From assembly GCF_051106095.1 (NCBI RefSeq), contig NC_135789.1, forward strand, positions 21,943,764 to 22,007,763: a DNA stretch of 64,000 nt. The letters are read 5' to 3'. Positions 51,474-60,785 of this stretch are shown in pieces (positions within the stretch are counted from its first letter, which is position 1; each line of letters starts with the position of its first letter). The DNA is from Pogona vitticeps. Taxonomy: Eukaryota; Chordata; Lepidosauria; Squamata; Agamidae. The position numbers and the translations under genes are program-made. Below the pieces are notes generated by a model, which was not told the origin of the DNA, searched no databases, and saw only the letters and a program-made list of their open reading frames with translations.

Positions 51474-52049
51474 ATCTACTGAAAAATTTAAATTACATTG
51501 CAAATGGAGTGAGATTCTCCTTGGTCACGCCACAATCACAATGTCGCTTTGTTGTGGCAGAAATTATGCACAAGTAACTAGTTAATTCTAAACAGTTATT
51601 TGCAAATATTTACTTCCAGATTCTGGTTCTGCCCATAGCAAGACAGAAAGGAGGGTTCAAGGTAATTTAGAGCTTGGGTGGACCCACTCAAGGGACACCT
51701 CTTTCTGTCCTTAAAATGCAAGGTGGTGTGGCAACCTTTCATCATTTGGCCCAAATCCCGCTGTGCTGTTACGCTGGCGGAAGGGAAATGATGCAACTCA
51801 TGGTAGCAGATTGCTGCTGATTGATGAACGGCTGCTTATTCAACTGGTTACATGCCCAGCCATCTGACTGGAAGGCAAAGAAGAATTTGAGCAGAGTCTT
51901 GTTAATTAGAAGCATTTGCCTTTAGGACGTTTGGCCTCTTTTCTTTCCACGTGGATCCCTTGGCAACAAGACTTTGGCTTTAGATTGGCAGTCAGGACAT
52001 AATACACCCAATATTTTATTTTATGTGACAGCACTTTCTGATAAAGAGG

Positions 52050-52300
52050 TACGGTAGGACCCCCATATTCACAGTTCCAAGCCCCGCATGGATGCTGCAA
52101 TAATTGCAAATACAGTGTACTGTAATGTAATGTACATAGCATGCTCTCTGACTCCCTCTAGTAGCCAGTTCTGGTAGCTTGTTAGAAATACCTGTACACT
52201 ATGTATATGGGATTTTTCTTTTAATACTGTACTGTATCTTCAAATCATGAATAAGTGAATCAGCAGATACTGATCATGCGGATAAGGGACTCCTATTGCC
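52050..52300 (+). mobile_element. Tigger-like TIR element (MITE), copy E
   Basis: Starts acggtaggacccccatattc, then gccccgcatggatgctgcaa, core tacatagcatgctctctgac, tagtagccagttctgg, gaataagtgaatcagcagat, ends ggataagggactcctatt. It is followed 20 bases later by a SINE. Confidence 0.75.
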
Positions 52301-52319
52301 TTTCTAATATTTATGCTGA

Positions 52320-52480
52320 ACAGCATAACTCAGTGGTTTAGAGGCAATTGGCAACAGAGCCAGAGGGTGGGAGTTCGATTCCCCTACGGTGCCTTCTTGT
52401 CAAGGGCTGGGCTTGATGACCTATTGGGTCCCTTCCAGCTTTGTAGTTCTAAGATGGCGATGATGATGATGATGATGACT
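52320..52480 (+). mobile_element. tRNA-headed SINE with CR1-like tail
   Basis: Head cataactcagtggtttagag, agccagagggtgggagttcg; tail gcttgatgacctattgggtc, ccttccagctttgtagttct; then a (GAT)n run from about 52457, which has grown from the element's 3' end. Confidence 0.75.
52457..52480. repeat. (GAT)n run at the end of a SINE
   Basis: Seven to eight GAT units directly follow the SINE tail ending gtagttctaagatggc. Confidence 0.85.
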
Positions 52481-52834
52481 ATATCATAGCAATTTTATCC
52501 ACTTTAGGTTCTAATGAACAGGTTTTATCTAAATTAAGGTGGCCGTTATTTTCACAAATGGATGGATTTCCTTGTGAGCCTTTACAGATGACCATCCCAT
52601 TTTTCCAACACGCAGAGTACGTTATTAAGCACAGAAACCTATTCCTCCTAAAGTTATAGTTCTGATTATGAAATTTAAGAATGAGAATGAAGACTTCAAA
52701 CCTATATACGTACATGTCACTTAGAAGGGGTGCCAACGGAATTCAACCAGGTTCCAGCACCTTGGAGAGCTTCTGTAAATTCTGAGTAAAACATGGCATG
52801 GATTCACTGCCCCCCTGGACTCCTGAGTCATCAA

Positions 52835-52975
52835 CCTCCACTTGGATTAGCCATCATCCTGAAGAAAACATAAGTTGTGGGCCAGGGCGTGGACTCCCTC
52901 CCTTCTATGACCATCTCTACACAAGAACTGGAGATTGCTCATGACTTTGTGTACCTTGGCTGAACGATCAGAGCC
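52835..52975 (+). mobile_element. LINE reverse-transcriptase fragment beside the DTX2 promoter
   Basis: In the plus-strand frame the sequence reads VGQGVDSLPSMTISTQELEI then AHDFVYLG, a LINE RT C-terminal block (the ELE-DF-YLGSTI pattern of several non-LTR clades). The frame carries internal stops. It ends about 20 bases before the CpG-rich promoter begins. Confidence 0.55.
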
Positions 52976-53001
52976 CACCCCCAGACCTCGGGAAGGAAAA
53001 G

Positions 53002-53026
53002 ACTGCAACGCCCAGCATGCTCCGCG
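53002..53026 (+). promoter_or_regulatory. ZNF143/THAP11-like promoter element
   Basis: The stretch actgcaacgcccagcatgct plus ccgcg resembles the long ZNF143 (Staf) SBS motif, whose core is ACTACAAnTCCCAGCATGC; the CCCAGCATGC half is exact. The caution is that ACTACAACTCCCAG cores also occur in MITEs in this window, but this copy sits in the CpG-rich promoter and is not followed by MITE sequence. Confidence 0.45.
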
Positions 53027-53082
53027 GCAGAATCGCCTGGAGGAGGGGAGAGGGAGGCGGGGCGAAAGAGAGCAGTTGCTGA

Positions 53083-53092
53083 CGCATGCGCA
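53083..53092. promoter_or_regulatory. NRF1-type palindromic site
   Basis: The bases cgcatgcgca match the core of the NRF1 consensus (YGCGCAYGCGCR) except at the extreme 5' position. It lies inside the CpG-rich region 28-38 bases before the first candidate splice donor, where NRF1 sites usually sit near transcription starts. Confidence 0.5.
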
Positions 53093-53204
53093 CTCGGAGA
53101 CCCGGCGCTTCCGTCGCCTGGGTGAGGCGGCGCTCCGAGTCCGGAGTCGCGGGTGGGCGTCGTGAACACGGCCCGAAGCGAAGCGACGCGGGAAGCGAAG
53201 CGAG
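53093..53204 (+). other. DTX2: Probable DTX2 non-coding exon 1 (3' part) and donors
   Basis: Two good donors follow the promoter motifs: GCGAG|gtgagg after 53204 and a weaker CCTGG|gtgagg after 53121. Either could splice to the acceptor before 56757. The exact transcription start is unknown, so the left end is nominal. A directly repeated 12-mer gaagcgaagcga (53175-53186 and 53192-53203) ends exactly at the downstream donor. Confidence 0.5.
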
Positions 53205-53668
53205 GTGAGGGACAGCCTCCCCCCCCCTCGGCGCCGGGGAGCTGGGGAGAGGTGGGGGCGTCCGGGACTCCCATAATCGTCCCTGTTCATCTGGGGATGA
53301 TGGGAGTTGTCGTCCACAGGCGCGGGAGGATCCCGTGGGGCGGGCGAGGGGAGAAGGCTGCCTTGGACGAGCGGGGGTCCGGGTGTGTGTGAGTGTGGGG
53401 GGGGGGGCGATCAGAGCCAGCCCACGGGCCCTCTCTATCCCATTTGGGACTACAACCCCCAGAATCCCCAGTGAGCCCTGGTTGGGGATTCTGAGAGCTG
53501 TAGTCCTCCCCCCCCCCCAAAGGGAGCGTTTTCAAGCGCTGGGAAAGAAGGTCCTGACCTCCCCTCCGAGATAAAGGCAAGGGGTTGGGGTTGGAAACGC
53601 AGGTTGTTGAGACCAAGTTTCTAGTCCTCACGGAGCCCCGAAACTCTCTGGAAGTGGGCGAGTCGGTT

Positions 53669-53704
<36 letters not shown>

Positions 53705-53933
53705 TCTCCCCACCTCCCCTTCCCTCCCCCCCCATCGGCCCACCTCCCCGGGTGGTGGTGGTGAGGGTCACCTCAGGGGAAAGGGACACGGGTTCAGAGC
53801 GCCCCCCTGAGCTGTGGGGACGACCGAGGTCACGGGATGGAAGCCGGTGGTGAGAAAACCCTGCTTTGATTTATAATTTTTATTCCTGTCTCACAGGGTG
53901 CACCGTTTGGGGAACAAAGTGGGAAAAGTGGGA

Positions 53934-54133
53934 TACAGTAGGATGGCGGTATCCGCAGGGGATCGGTTCCAAGCCCCCTCCCCGCGCGGATGCCGAAAAA
54001 CGCGGAAGTCTCGGACACTATACAGTAGATATGTACAAATACATTTTCTTTGGGTTTTTTTTTAATTTAGTAATTCCAGGCAGCTGAAATTGGCCCTGCA
54101 TATTTTTTTTGGGGGGGGGGGTTCCTGCTGTAT
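53934..54133 (+). mobile_element. Tigger-like TIR element (MITE), copy F
   Basis: Starts acagtaggatggcggtatcc, gcaggggatcggttccaagc, gatgccgaaaaacgcggaag, and ends with tcctgctgta. The middle is shortened relative to the others. It lies 0.7 kb into DTX2 intron 1. Confidence 0.68.
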
Positions 54134-56424
54134 TGGGACTGTATGTCCCTAGGTCTGCATCTCCAGACACAGAGGTAGTACATATACCTTATTGATCCTA
54201 CCGCTGGGCTAGATCACCTGAGTTTGCTTCTCTGGACCCGTCAGCCTCCCTTGTGGGTCACGTTGAAAGCTTGGGTCACATCCAAGCAGGAATAACACAA
54301 TAATTTTACCAAGAGGGCCCTACATGAGGGGAGGTGAGATCTCTCCTGTTGCTGCCTGTCTTCGCTGTGGCCTGTCCCCTGGGCTTGAAAAATCTGGGCT
54401 TTACGCTGACCCGTAGGGCTAAAGGGTCATAAAATACAGAGGTTTTTTTTAGGGGCTGCTGAGAAAAAGTTCAGGGAAACGGTTGGAAAAAACCCTCTGT
54501 GATTAACCAGAGAGGCTATGCCTTAATTTTTAAGACCTTAAATTCAAAGTGTTGTTGTTATTGCTGATACTTTGGAATGCTTGGTAATGCGTCTGGGTTT
54601 TTCCGGGTTTAATTTAACAAGGTTGGGCATGTCCGGACGCTGGGATCCAACTCTGTAGTGGTTCCACAGGTGCAGCAGTGGAGCAGCAGAACAGTTGTAA
54701 ACACAGAGAGAAGCGGCTCTTAACCTTTTTTTTTTGGGGGGGTGTCCTGAACCCATCCAAGAATCTGCTGGAAAATAGAGACTCTTCCGCCACCCCCTCC
54801 AGAGTGAAACCTCCTCAATCAAATAAATTTACCTTCAAAACATGCTGGCTAAGAATGAAGGCAAGAGGAATAAAGAAAATCATTTCCAGGGCTGTCCATG
54901 CTTGCTTTAGATTATAAACGCTTTGGAGGCATGGACCTGTCATTTTGCAGGGAATCATGGCAATGAAAGTGGACGTCATTTTGGGGGTGCCTGTTGGCCA
55001 AAAAGTTTTCTGAGGGATGTAGGGTCAAGTTTGTGCTTCTCTTCTGTAGTTTCTTGCTTCTAAAAGTGGGCTTCAGAAATAAGCATTTTCCAAAATTTGA
55101 AACTTCCTTTGGACCCGAAAGAAGCCAGTGCGGGTTGTGTGCTTTCTGTGAATTAAGGACTCCCAAGAGACGACATTTTGGAGGCTACGCGTTCGTAGTT
55201 CCCCCATAATCTGAAGGCAAAGGTTGTGGCTTCCTTTATGGAGTCCGCCCATCTCGTGTTCTCACTTCCTCTTTCCCTAGTGCCTCTGATTTTTCCTATC
55301 CTTATTCTAAAAGCCTAATAGTTCTTTTTAACAGCCGTTAAAGGCAGCTTCCGTCTCCTCCCGACTCCTTTTGTCCTCCAGTGCTTTGAAACCGATCCTG
55401 CCTTTGGTCTGTTGTCCTGAGAGCCGGTGAAACACCAAAGTGAAACTGAAACTTTCTGTTCCTGTCAATGTTCCATGTGAAGGAGGGCTTTGTACCGTGG
55501 ACTTCTTTCTGTGTCAATGGCTTTTCTGACTTTTCTACTATCCCCCAGGAGTGAGAACCAAGCTGTTCTTTTGCAAAGCCTCTGTTTCCTGCCCCAGATT
55601 TTCTCCTTTGTGCAAAAAAAACCTGTTGCCAGTTTTGAGGCCTAGTTTTTCCTGCAACTTCCTTGTTCCTTGCCTGTTATTACTTGTCCTATTCCAGACC
55701 TGGTGGTGCTGGAGGAAAGGTTAGTAACACGAGAGGCCTCGGAAAATAACTTCCATAGGTAGCTTAAGTAGCTATGGAAAACCCCAGCTGCCATGAGCCT
55801 CATGAGCGTTTTCCACTTGCTTTTGCCGATTTATGGGTCAAAATCCCATTACTGATTTACACTTAGGTTTAAGTCTTGGTGGCAGGCTGTTGTTCACTGG
55901 TGAGATGCTGGTTGCGTATCTGGACGTGCGCCCCATTAGACAATCAAGCACATCCCTAGGAACTCCGCCAGCACCTTGTTAATAAAATGAAATGTTCTGA
56001 TGGTAAATTTACTTGACAGTAATGAAATTCACTGTCAAAACTTCAGGTTTCCATCATGCAGATGGAATAGATTTTGACTCCCGGCAGCCTTTTACTTATT
56101 TATTTACCCGTGTGTCACATTTCTACCCTGCCTTTCCTCCAGTGCGTTCACGGAGATGGACACAGGTCTTCTTCTCTGTCTTTATCCTCAAAAGGACCCA
56201 GTAAAGTCTCATCGGCCTGAGAGAAAGTGGCTTGCTTAAGGTCTCCTGGTGGCTCTCACGGTCCACCAGGGAATCGGATTTCAGCCTTGACTTGGTACTG
56301 CAAAAAGTTTAAAATACAGGGTGCAACATCAAGCAAAACTCAGATTCGAAAACAGATTAACAGTGGAACAAAGTCAACAACATGACCCATGAACCTTATG
56401 AACTTCGGACCAGAAAAGGCCTAG
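54134..56424 (+). other. DTX2 intron 1, remainder
   Basis: Unique-looking intron sequence without recognised exons. A reverse MIR/L2-like piece may lie at 56090-56290 (ctaccctgcctttcctccag, cttgcttaaggtctcctggt). No regulatory motif stands out. Confidence 0.3.
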
Positions 56425-56572
56425 TGGGCAGATCAGTGGTTTAAGTCTCTGGCTGTGAAGCCAAGGTTCGAGAATTAAGTTCCTCACTTCGCCTTCCTGA
56501 CAGGGGCTAGACTCAATGATCCACAGGGTCCCTTCCAGCTCTGCCGTTCGAAGATGATGGTTGATCTCTTCC
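56425..56572 (+). mobile_element. tRNA-headed SINE with CR1-like tail
   Basis: Head gcagatcagtggtttaagtc, ggctgtgaagccaaggttcg; tail gactcaatgatccacagggt, cccttccagctctgccgttc, ending gaagatgatgg. It lies about 180 bases upstream of the acceptor of DTX2 exon 2. Confidence 0.72.
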
Positions 56573-56756
56573 TGTGCTGCTGTTTTGGTCCTTCTTATTC
56601 TTTCTCCGTCCTTTTTTCCTCCTGCTGGCAGCCCTGTGTGTCTTTTCTGTGAAGAGGAGTTAATGCATCTGAGCTGCGTAAAGCCCTGAAGGTGTGAAGT
56701 GTTGAGCAGCAACCGGCTTGAATGTGTCATTCTCCCCCCTTTTTTGTCTCTTGCAG

Positions 56757-56832
56757 GTTTGACACGGTTGTGTTGCTGAAGATGAACGGTTGAATTCCGT
56801 CTCCAGCCCAAAGCACTTGGCCTGTTTTAAAG
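56757..56832 (+). other. DTX2: DTX2 exon 2, 5' UTR part, with a three-codon upstream ORF
   Basis: A long pyrimidine tract followed by ttgcag ends at 56756, so the exon starts at 56757. Before the main start there is an ATG AAC GGT TGA minimal upstream ORF (56782-56793) with A at -3. The main ATG at 56833 has A at -3 and G at +4, the stronger context. Confidence 0.75.
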
Positions 56833-57115
56833 ATGGCCACTCTGCCAGGCCCCTCTGTCACTGGGGCTCCCCCGTCGCAGCTGGACCCCAGCGTGGCCGT
56901 GTGGGAGTGGCAGGATGAATTCGGCCACTGGAGACCCTACCGGAGCAGCGTCTGCAGCTACATCGAGCAGTCTTTCCAGACCCTCACGTCAAAGGGGCGG
57001 CGGTCGCTGGGCGCCTTGCCCGGCAACGGGAGCATCCCTTTGGGACAGGCTGATTCTGCCCTTGCCCCGTACATCATCGATATCCCAAGCTTAATGCAGT
57101 TCCGCCAAGACACAG
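56833..57115 (+). CDS. DTX2: DTX2 coding exon 2: start and first WWE domain
   Basis: Deltex E3 ubiquitin ligase 2. This exon encodes residues 1-94: a short Pro/Ser N-terminus, then the first WWE domain (VAVWEWQDEFGHWRPY, VCSYIEQSF, SIPLGQADSALAPYIIDIP, MQFRQDTG). The conserved Trp residues are at 24, 26 and 33. The donor is ACAG|gtaagt, phase 1. WWE domains of Deltex proteins bind Notch ankyrin repeats (family knowledge); the protein ubiquitinates targets in Notch and DNA-damage pathways. AVWEWQD and SIPLGQAD-LAPYIID match DTX2 as I remember it and separate it from DTX1 and DTX4, which read VVWEWLNEH. The start is chosen for its Kozak context and its agreement with mammalian N-terminus length. 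Confidence 0.95.
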
Positions 57116-57539
57116 GTAAGTCCCAGCAGAATGGGTGCCGTTCGGCAGCAGAAGGATGGTTTTGGTTTCTTTGTACTGCTTTCCGATATTTCCGTCTGGA
57201 TAAGCCAAGGTGCTGAAGGTGAGGAGCAGAGAAATCTCCTGGTAGCAATGGCACCTTAGGATGGATGGGGTCATTCTCAGCAAGCCGCCATTTTCCGAGT
57301 TTCGGCTCCCAAGTTCGTCACCTAAGTGGAAAGATCCTAATGGATGCTATGGAGGACTCTTTGAGAGATTACTGAGATTGCTCAGGAAAAGAAACTGGAT
57401 GCTAGGTCAGGAAAACCAAACCCACCAGGGAACAATGCAAGGGTTTATCGATCGGGTCTTTTTCCTGTTTTTTACCCCAAAGTGGAACCAAGGCATCAAA
57501 TTGAATAAAAATGCCCAGAAGAGAGTAGCTGTGATGTTG

Positions 57540-57655
57540 CAGGAAAGAGTCTGGTGGCACTCTGAAGGCTAGGCATTTCTATTTGGTCGGAAGTTTTCTG
57601 GCCTCGGGACCTGGAAAAGCGAGCGGGAGTCCAACAAAGCTTATGGCGAAGAGAG
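57540..57655 (-). repeat. Same repeat family, reverse copy
   Basis: gcaggaaagagtctggtggc, actctgaaggctaggcattt, then aacaaagcttatggcgaaga. On the minus strand it reads ataagctttgttgg...gcctagccttcagagtgcca, the same order as at 14.4 kb. Confidence 0.4.
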
Positions 57656-57969
57656 GCGTCTTCTTTAAGGTGTCACCAGCCTTTGTTGTGGCTCTGGTTG
57701 TTAAAGAAGAAGCACAATTAGAAACACAAACTGGGTCAGGGAACACAAGCAGTCCCTGTTGGGCAGTTTTATAGGCCATAATATAATTCAGGGACTGTCG
57801 TCCACTTCAGATTAAAACTCTTTTTTAAAAAAATTGAGGAGTGTGCTTTGGTCTGGTCTTGGAAGCGGTTCAGTTACTAACCTTGCTAAAAAAACAGATT
57901 AGGATTTAGAATTCAAGTATTAATGTTGTTAATAGATGGAATAATGTTGTTAATAGATGTAATAATTTT

Positions 57970-58218
57970 AATTACTGTACGTGGCCATCGAGCCCATTCT
58001 GATTTATGGCACTTCCTTTTTCAAGGTTTTCTAGTTAGAGAAGACTCAGAAGTGCTTTACCATTTCCTTCCTCTAGGGGCGCTGTGGGACTGTGCAGCTG
58101 GCCCAAGGCCCCCCAGGCTGGTTTTTCTCCCTGAAGACACCATGGAGAATCAAACTCCCAACCTCTGGCTCCACAGCCAGATACTGTACCTAACTCACTG
58201 AGCTGTCTAGCCAGCTAA
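57970..58218 (-). mobile_element. tRNA-headed SINE (second type)
   Basis: On the minus strand: head tagacagctcagtgagttag, ggctgtggagccagaggttg, ggagtttgattctccatg, then aaatggtaaagcacttctga, gaaaaccttgaaaaaggaag, tgccataaatcagaatgggc, tcgatggccac. The 3' end (cataaatcagaa...gatggc) is related to the gtaagtcagaattgacttga end that precedes the ATT array at 6.99 kb. Confidence 0.7.
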
Positions 58219-59224
58219 TAATATATATAAACTGAATAATCTGAGGTCTCCATATAGGGCTGTAAGATTAGCAAAGCATAGGCATTTTTGTGTGTTTCTG
58301 ACATTCATAAGATACTCAGAGAGCCTTTTTGCATGAAAAGCAAGCTAACAATACAAATAGTTGAGCCTTTTCTCTATCCAAACCTGCCACAGCCTCTATC
58401 ATATGTTTGCTCGCAGAGGTTGAGAGTATAGCATGAATAGAACTCGTGAAACAATAATGAAATTTGAAATCATTTTCTTTGTTGCTGTTGCACCCTGGCG
58501 CCTTCATCTGCCTCTGGCGTGGTTACGTCACACCAAGAGGGGAAAATGGGAGCCGCCGCAAAACTATGGAAAGGGCAGGGGCGAGAGGAAACTGGTGGCC
58601 TCCTTTTGTGCTTGAGGTGCTGGGCTGGGGGCAAGGGCCGAGAAAAAGAAAACTCTCATTTTTGTGAAAGGTTAGCTTTAGGTCTATTTCAAGTAGACTT
58701 TAAAACAAGAGTTAAAACAGTATCTTCTACGTGCCATGAGGTTATGGTGGAAGTTTAAAAAAAGATTGTTAAAAAGAACTACTTCTAAAATATATATTTT
58801 TTACTTCTAAGAATGTGTGTCTGTGGAGAGAGAGAGAGATGGAACTGATTTATTCATGCCAGAAGTCCCCTCAGATCCTGCTCCATCTCCCTGCCCAGCA
58901 TGGAGCAGGATGATTTCTCTCTCTCTTTTTAACATACTCTTATGGTTTTTAACAGTGTACCAAGGAGCGGTAAAAGGAAAACAGGAAACAACATCCATCT
59001 GTAAAATAGTCTAACTCCAGCACAGAATACAGGCTTCTGAGTGATACAGATGGCCTCTCAGACGGACAAGTCGGTCTCTTCATAGGAAGCCGGGAATAAC
59101 AGCAGGAAATCTTGTTTCCTGAACTTCTAAATATCCAGACGTGGGCTGCAGAAGCCCAGACTCTCAGCTGCTGGCAGTGGATGAATTGGCTGGACGAGGA
59201 GGTGTGACCAGCTCAAAAATCACC

Positions 59225-59318
59225 AGTCAGGGCGTGGCTTTATTAGGCCTAACTAGAGTGCCATGATCACACATAAGCTTCTGAGTTGAACAGAGCTCTT
59301 TCTTCGTCAGCCTAGGGG
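59225..59318 (-). repeat. Same repeat family, reverse copy
   Basis: tttattaggcctaactagag, tgccatgatcacacataagc, ttctgagttgaacagagctc, tttcttcgtcag. On the minus strand: ctgacgaagaaagagctctg, ttcaactcagaagcttatgt. Lies in DTX2 intron 2. Confidence 0.4.
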
Positions 59319-59380
59319 GTTTAAAAGTGGGGGCATGGAAGAGGCACAGAAATCTAAAAATTTGGTTGAATGGCTTAAGC

Positions 59381-59594
59381 CAGGGGTCTCCACACTTTTC
59401 ACATGGAGGGCCACTTAGGATATTTGTGATATTTTCGAGGCTGAAGGAGGGCATACGCATACCTGCACGCCTGCCTGCCCGCCCACACATGCTATCCCAC
59501 CCACATGCATGCACGCCCTCACACAAGGACTGGGCTGAATAAAAAAGCCAGATGGGCTGAATGTGACCCTCGGGCCGTACTTTGGAGACCCTTG
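59381..59594. mobile_element. hAT-type MITE with target duplication
   Basis: TIRs caggggtctccacacttttc and the inverse actttggagacccttg, with a typical inner region reading catggagggccacttaggat and gaccctcgggcc. The flanks gcttaagc (59373-59380) and gtttaagc (59595-59602) match at 7 of 8 bases. It lies in DTX2 intron 2. The middle is filled with CCTG/CACA-rich low-complexity sequence. Confidence 0.82.
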
Positions 59595-60269
59595 GTTTAA
59601 GCCATGAGGTCTGCCATGAAATGGACTCACTTTGTGGGTGGGCGCTGTCTTTGTGGCTTGTCTTACGAATGGGGTCAACTGTGCCTTCAAAGCACCCGAA
59701 AATGCAGGGCATGTACTGAACCAAAAGAAATCCGGCAGCTTTCATCTTCATCTTCCAGGAGCCACTTTGGTCAAAGTAGGCAGAACTGGGTTAGATCAGA
59801 AGCAGGGCCCCCGGGATGTCCCTCACCCCATTAAAAAAACAACAACAACACACAAACACCCAGTGGTGTGAAAATGGCCAGTTATCCCAGCCACCCCTAC
59901 CACAAAGCTGCTGTCTCTGGCTGTGTGCCTTTTATAGGTTCCAGATATTTTGGGATCTTTAAAAAAGGGTTTCCAGAGCGAGTTGAAATGGCCGGTGGGT
60001 GGCAAATCAGAAAAAGGCCTCCAGGGGAGGGCACTGTTGGTTATTGTGGGATGTGTATATGTGACAGGAGTGTCGAGGGTACCGGAAAAGAGGCAGACGG
60101 ACCTCTGAGCTGGCTTAGCTGCCCAGCCTACGTTAGATGTAGAGGCTGATTATGCGACAACTTGGGAGTTTTCCAGTTGCCATTAAATTCATACCTTTGC
60201 ACTCAGAATCTGTGAGCGCCCTCTGCTTCACCCGCTGTGCAGTTTTGTGCTGGGGTTTTGTTTCTTTAG

Positions 60270-60622
60270 GGAGACGTGGTGGCGCTGCGGGTTAAACCGC
60301 AGAAGCCTCTGTGCTGCAGGGTCAGAAGACCAGCAGTCATAAGATTGAATCCACGCGACAGAGTGAGCTCCTGTTGCTTGTCCCAGCTCCTGCCAACCGA
60401 GCCGTTCGAAAGCATGTAAAAATGCAAATTGATAATAGGTACCACCTTAGTGGGAAGGTAATGGCGTTCTGTGTCTAGTCGCGCTGGCCACGTGACCTCA
60501 GAAACTGTCTATGGACAAACGCTGGCTCTATGGCTTGGAAACAGGGATGAGCACTGCGCCCTAGAGTTGGACACAACTGGACTCAATGTCAAGGGGAACC
60601 TTTACCTTTACCTTTGTTTCTT
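60270..60622 (+). mobile_element. SINE (ggtggcgctgcgggttaaa family)
   Basis: Fuller copy of the family at 6.5 kb: gtggcgctgcgggttaaacc, agctcctgccaaccgagccg, gtaccaccttagtgggaagg, tctagtcgcgctggccacgt, cagggatgagcactgcgccc, cacaactggactcaatgtca, ending in (CCTTTA)n. It lies about 170 bases upstream of the acceptor of DTX2 exon 3. Confidence 0.8.
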
Positions 60623-60785
60623 TATTTTCTTAATTTGACTGAAACGGCACAGTGCTCGGGCAATCACAACACCTTTGATTTAGTCTTACCTTACGATATT
60701 GGGTGTGTGTTTGCTCATGAGTTCTTTGGTCTCCTCGAGCATTTCCCCCTGCACACACACACACATACCTTTCGTTTCCACCCAG

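Larger units (their letters stand above)
43977..52049. other. Interval between SSC4D and DTX2: repeats, no gene recognised
   Basis: Contains MITE copies D, 46903 and 47268, Bov-B at 49264, the hAT MITE at 51337 and simple repeats. In mammals ZP3 occupies this position; no ZP-domain exon was seen on either strand. A donor-like gtatgt follows GGAAAG on the minus strand near 48325, which could end an unplaced SSC4D 5' exon, but nothing else supports it. Confidence 0.35.
52990..53400 (+). promoter_or_regulatory. DTX2: CpG-rich promoter region of DTX2
   Basis: A dense block of CpG and GC-rich sequence lies between AT-rich flanks, 3.5 kb upstream of DTX2 coding exon 2. It contains an NRF1-like palindrome (cgcatgcgca, 53083-53092), a ZNF143/THAP11-like element (actgcaacgcccagcatgct, 53002-53021, followed by ccgcgg) and a GC-box-like gaggcggggcg near 53055. 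Together with good splice donors just downstream this is a TATA-less housekeeping-type promoter. It may also serve SSC4D on the other strand, but there is no direct evidence of that. Confidence 0.72.

Noticed and set aside
43642-53000. Search for ZP3 exons
   Set aside because: No ZP-domain motif seen on either strand; reported as an absence instead.
52847-53317. Minus-strand open frame of 156 codons over the DTX2 CpG-rich promoter
   Set aside because: Arg/Pro/Ser-rich product typical of GC-rich DNA read out of frame, overlapping a LINE fragment and promoter motifs; no domain, no splice context.
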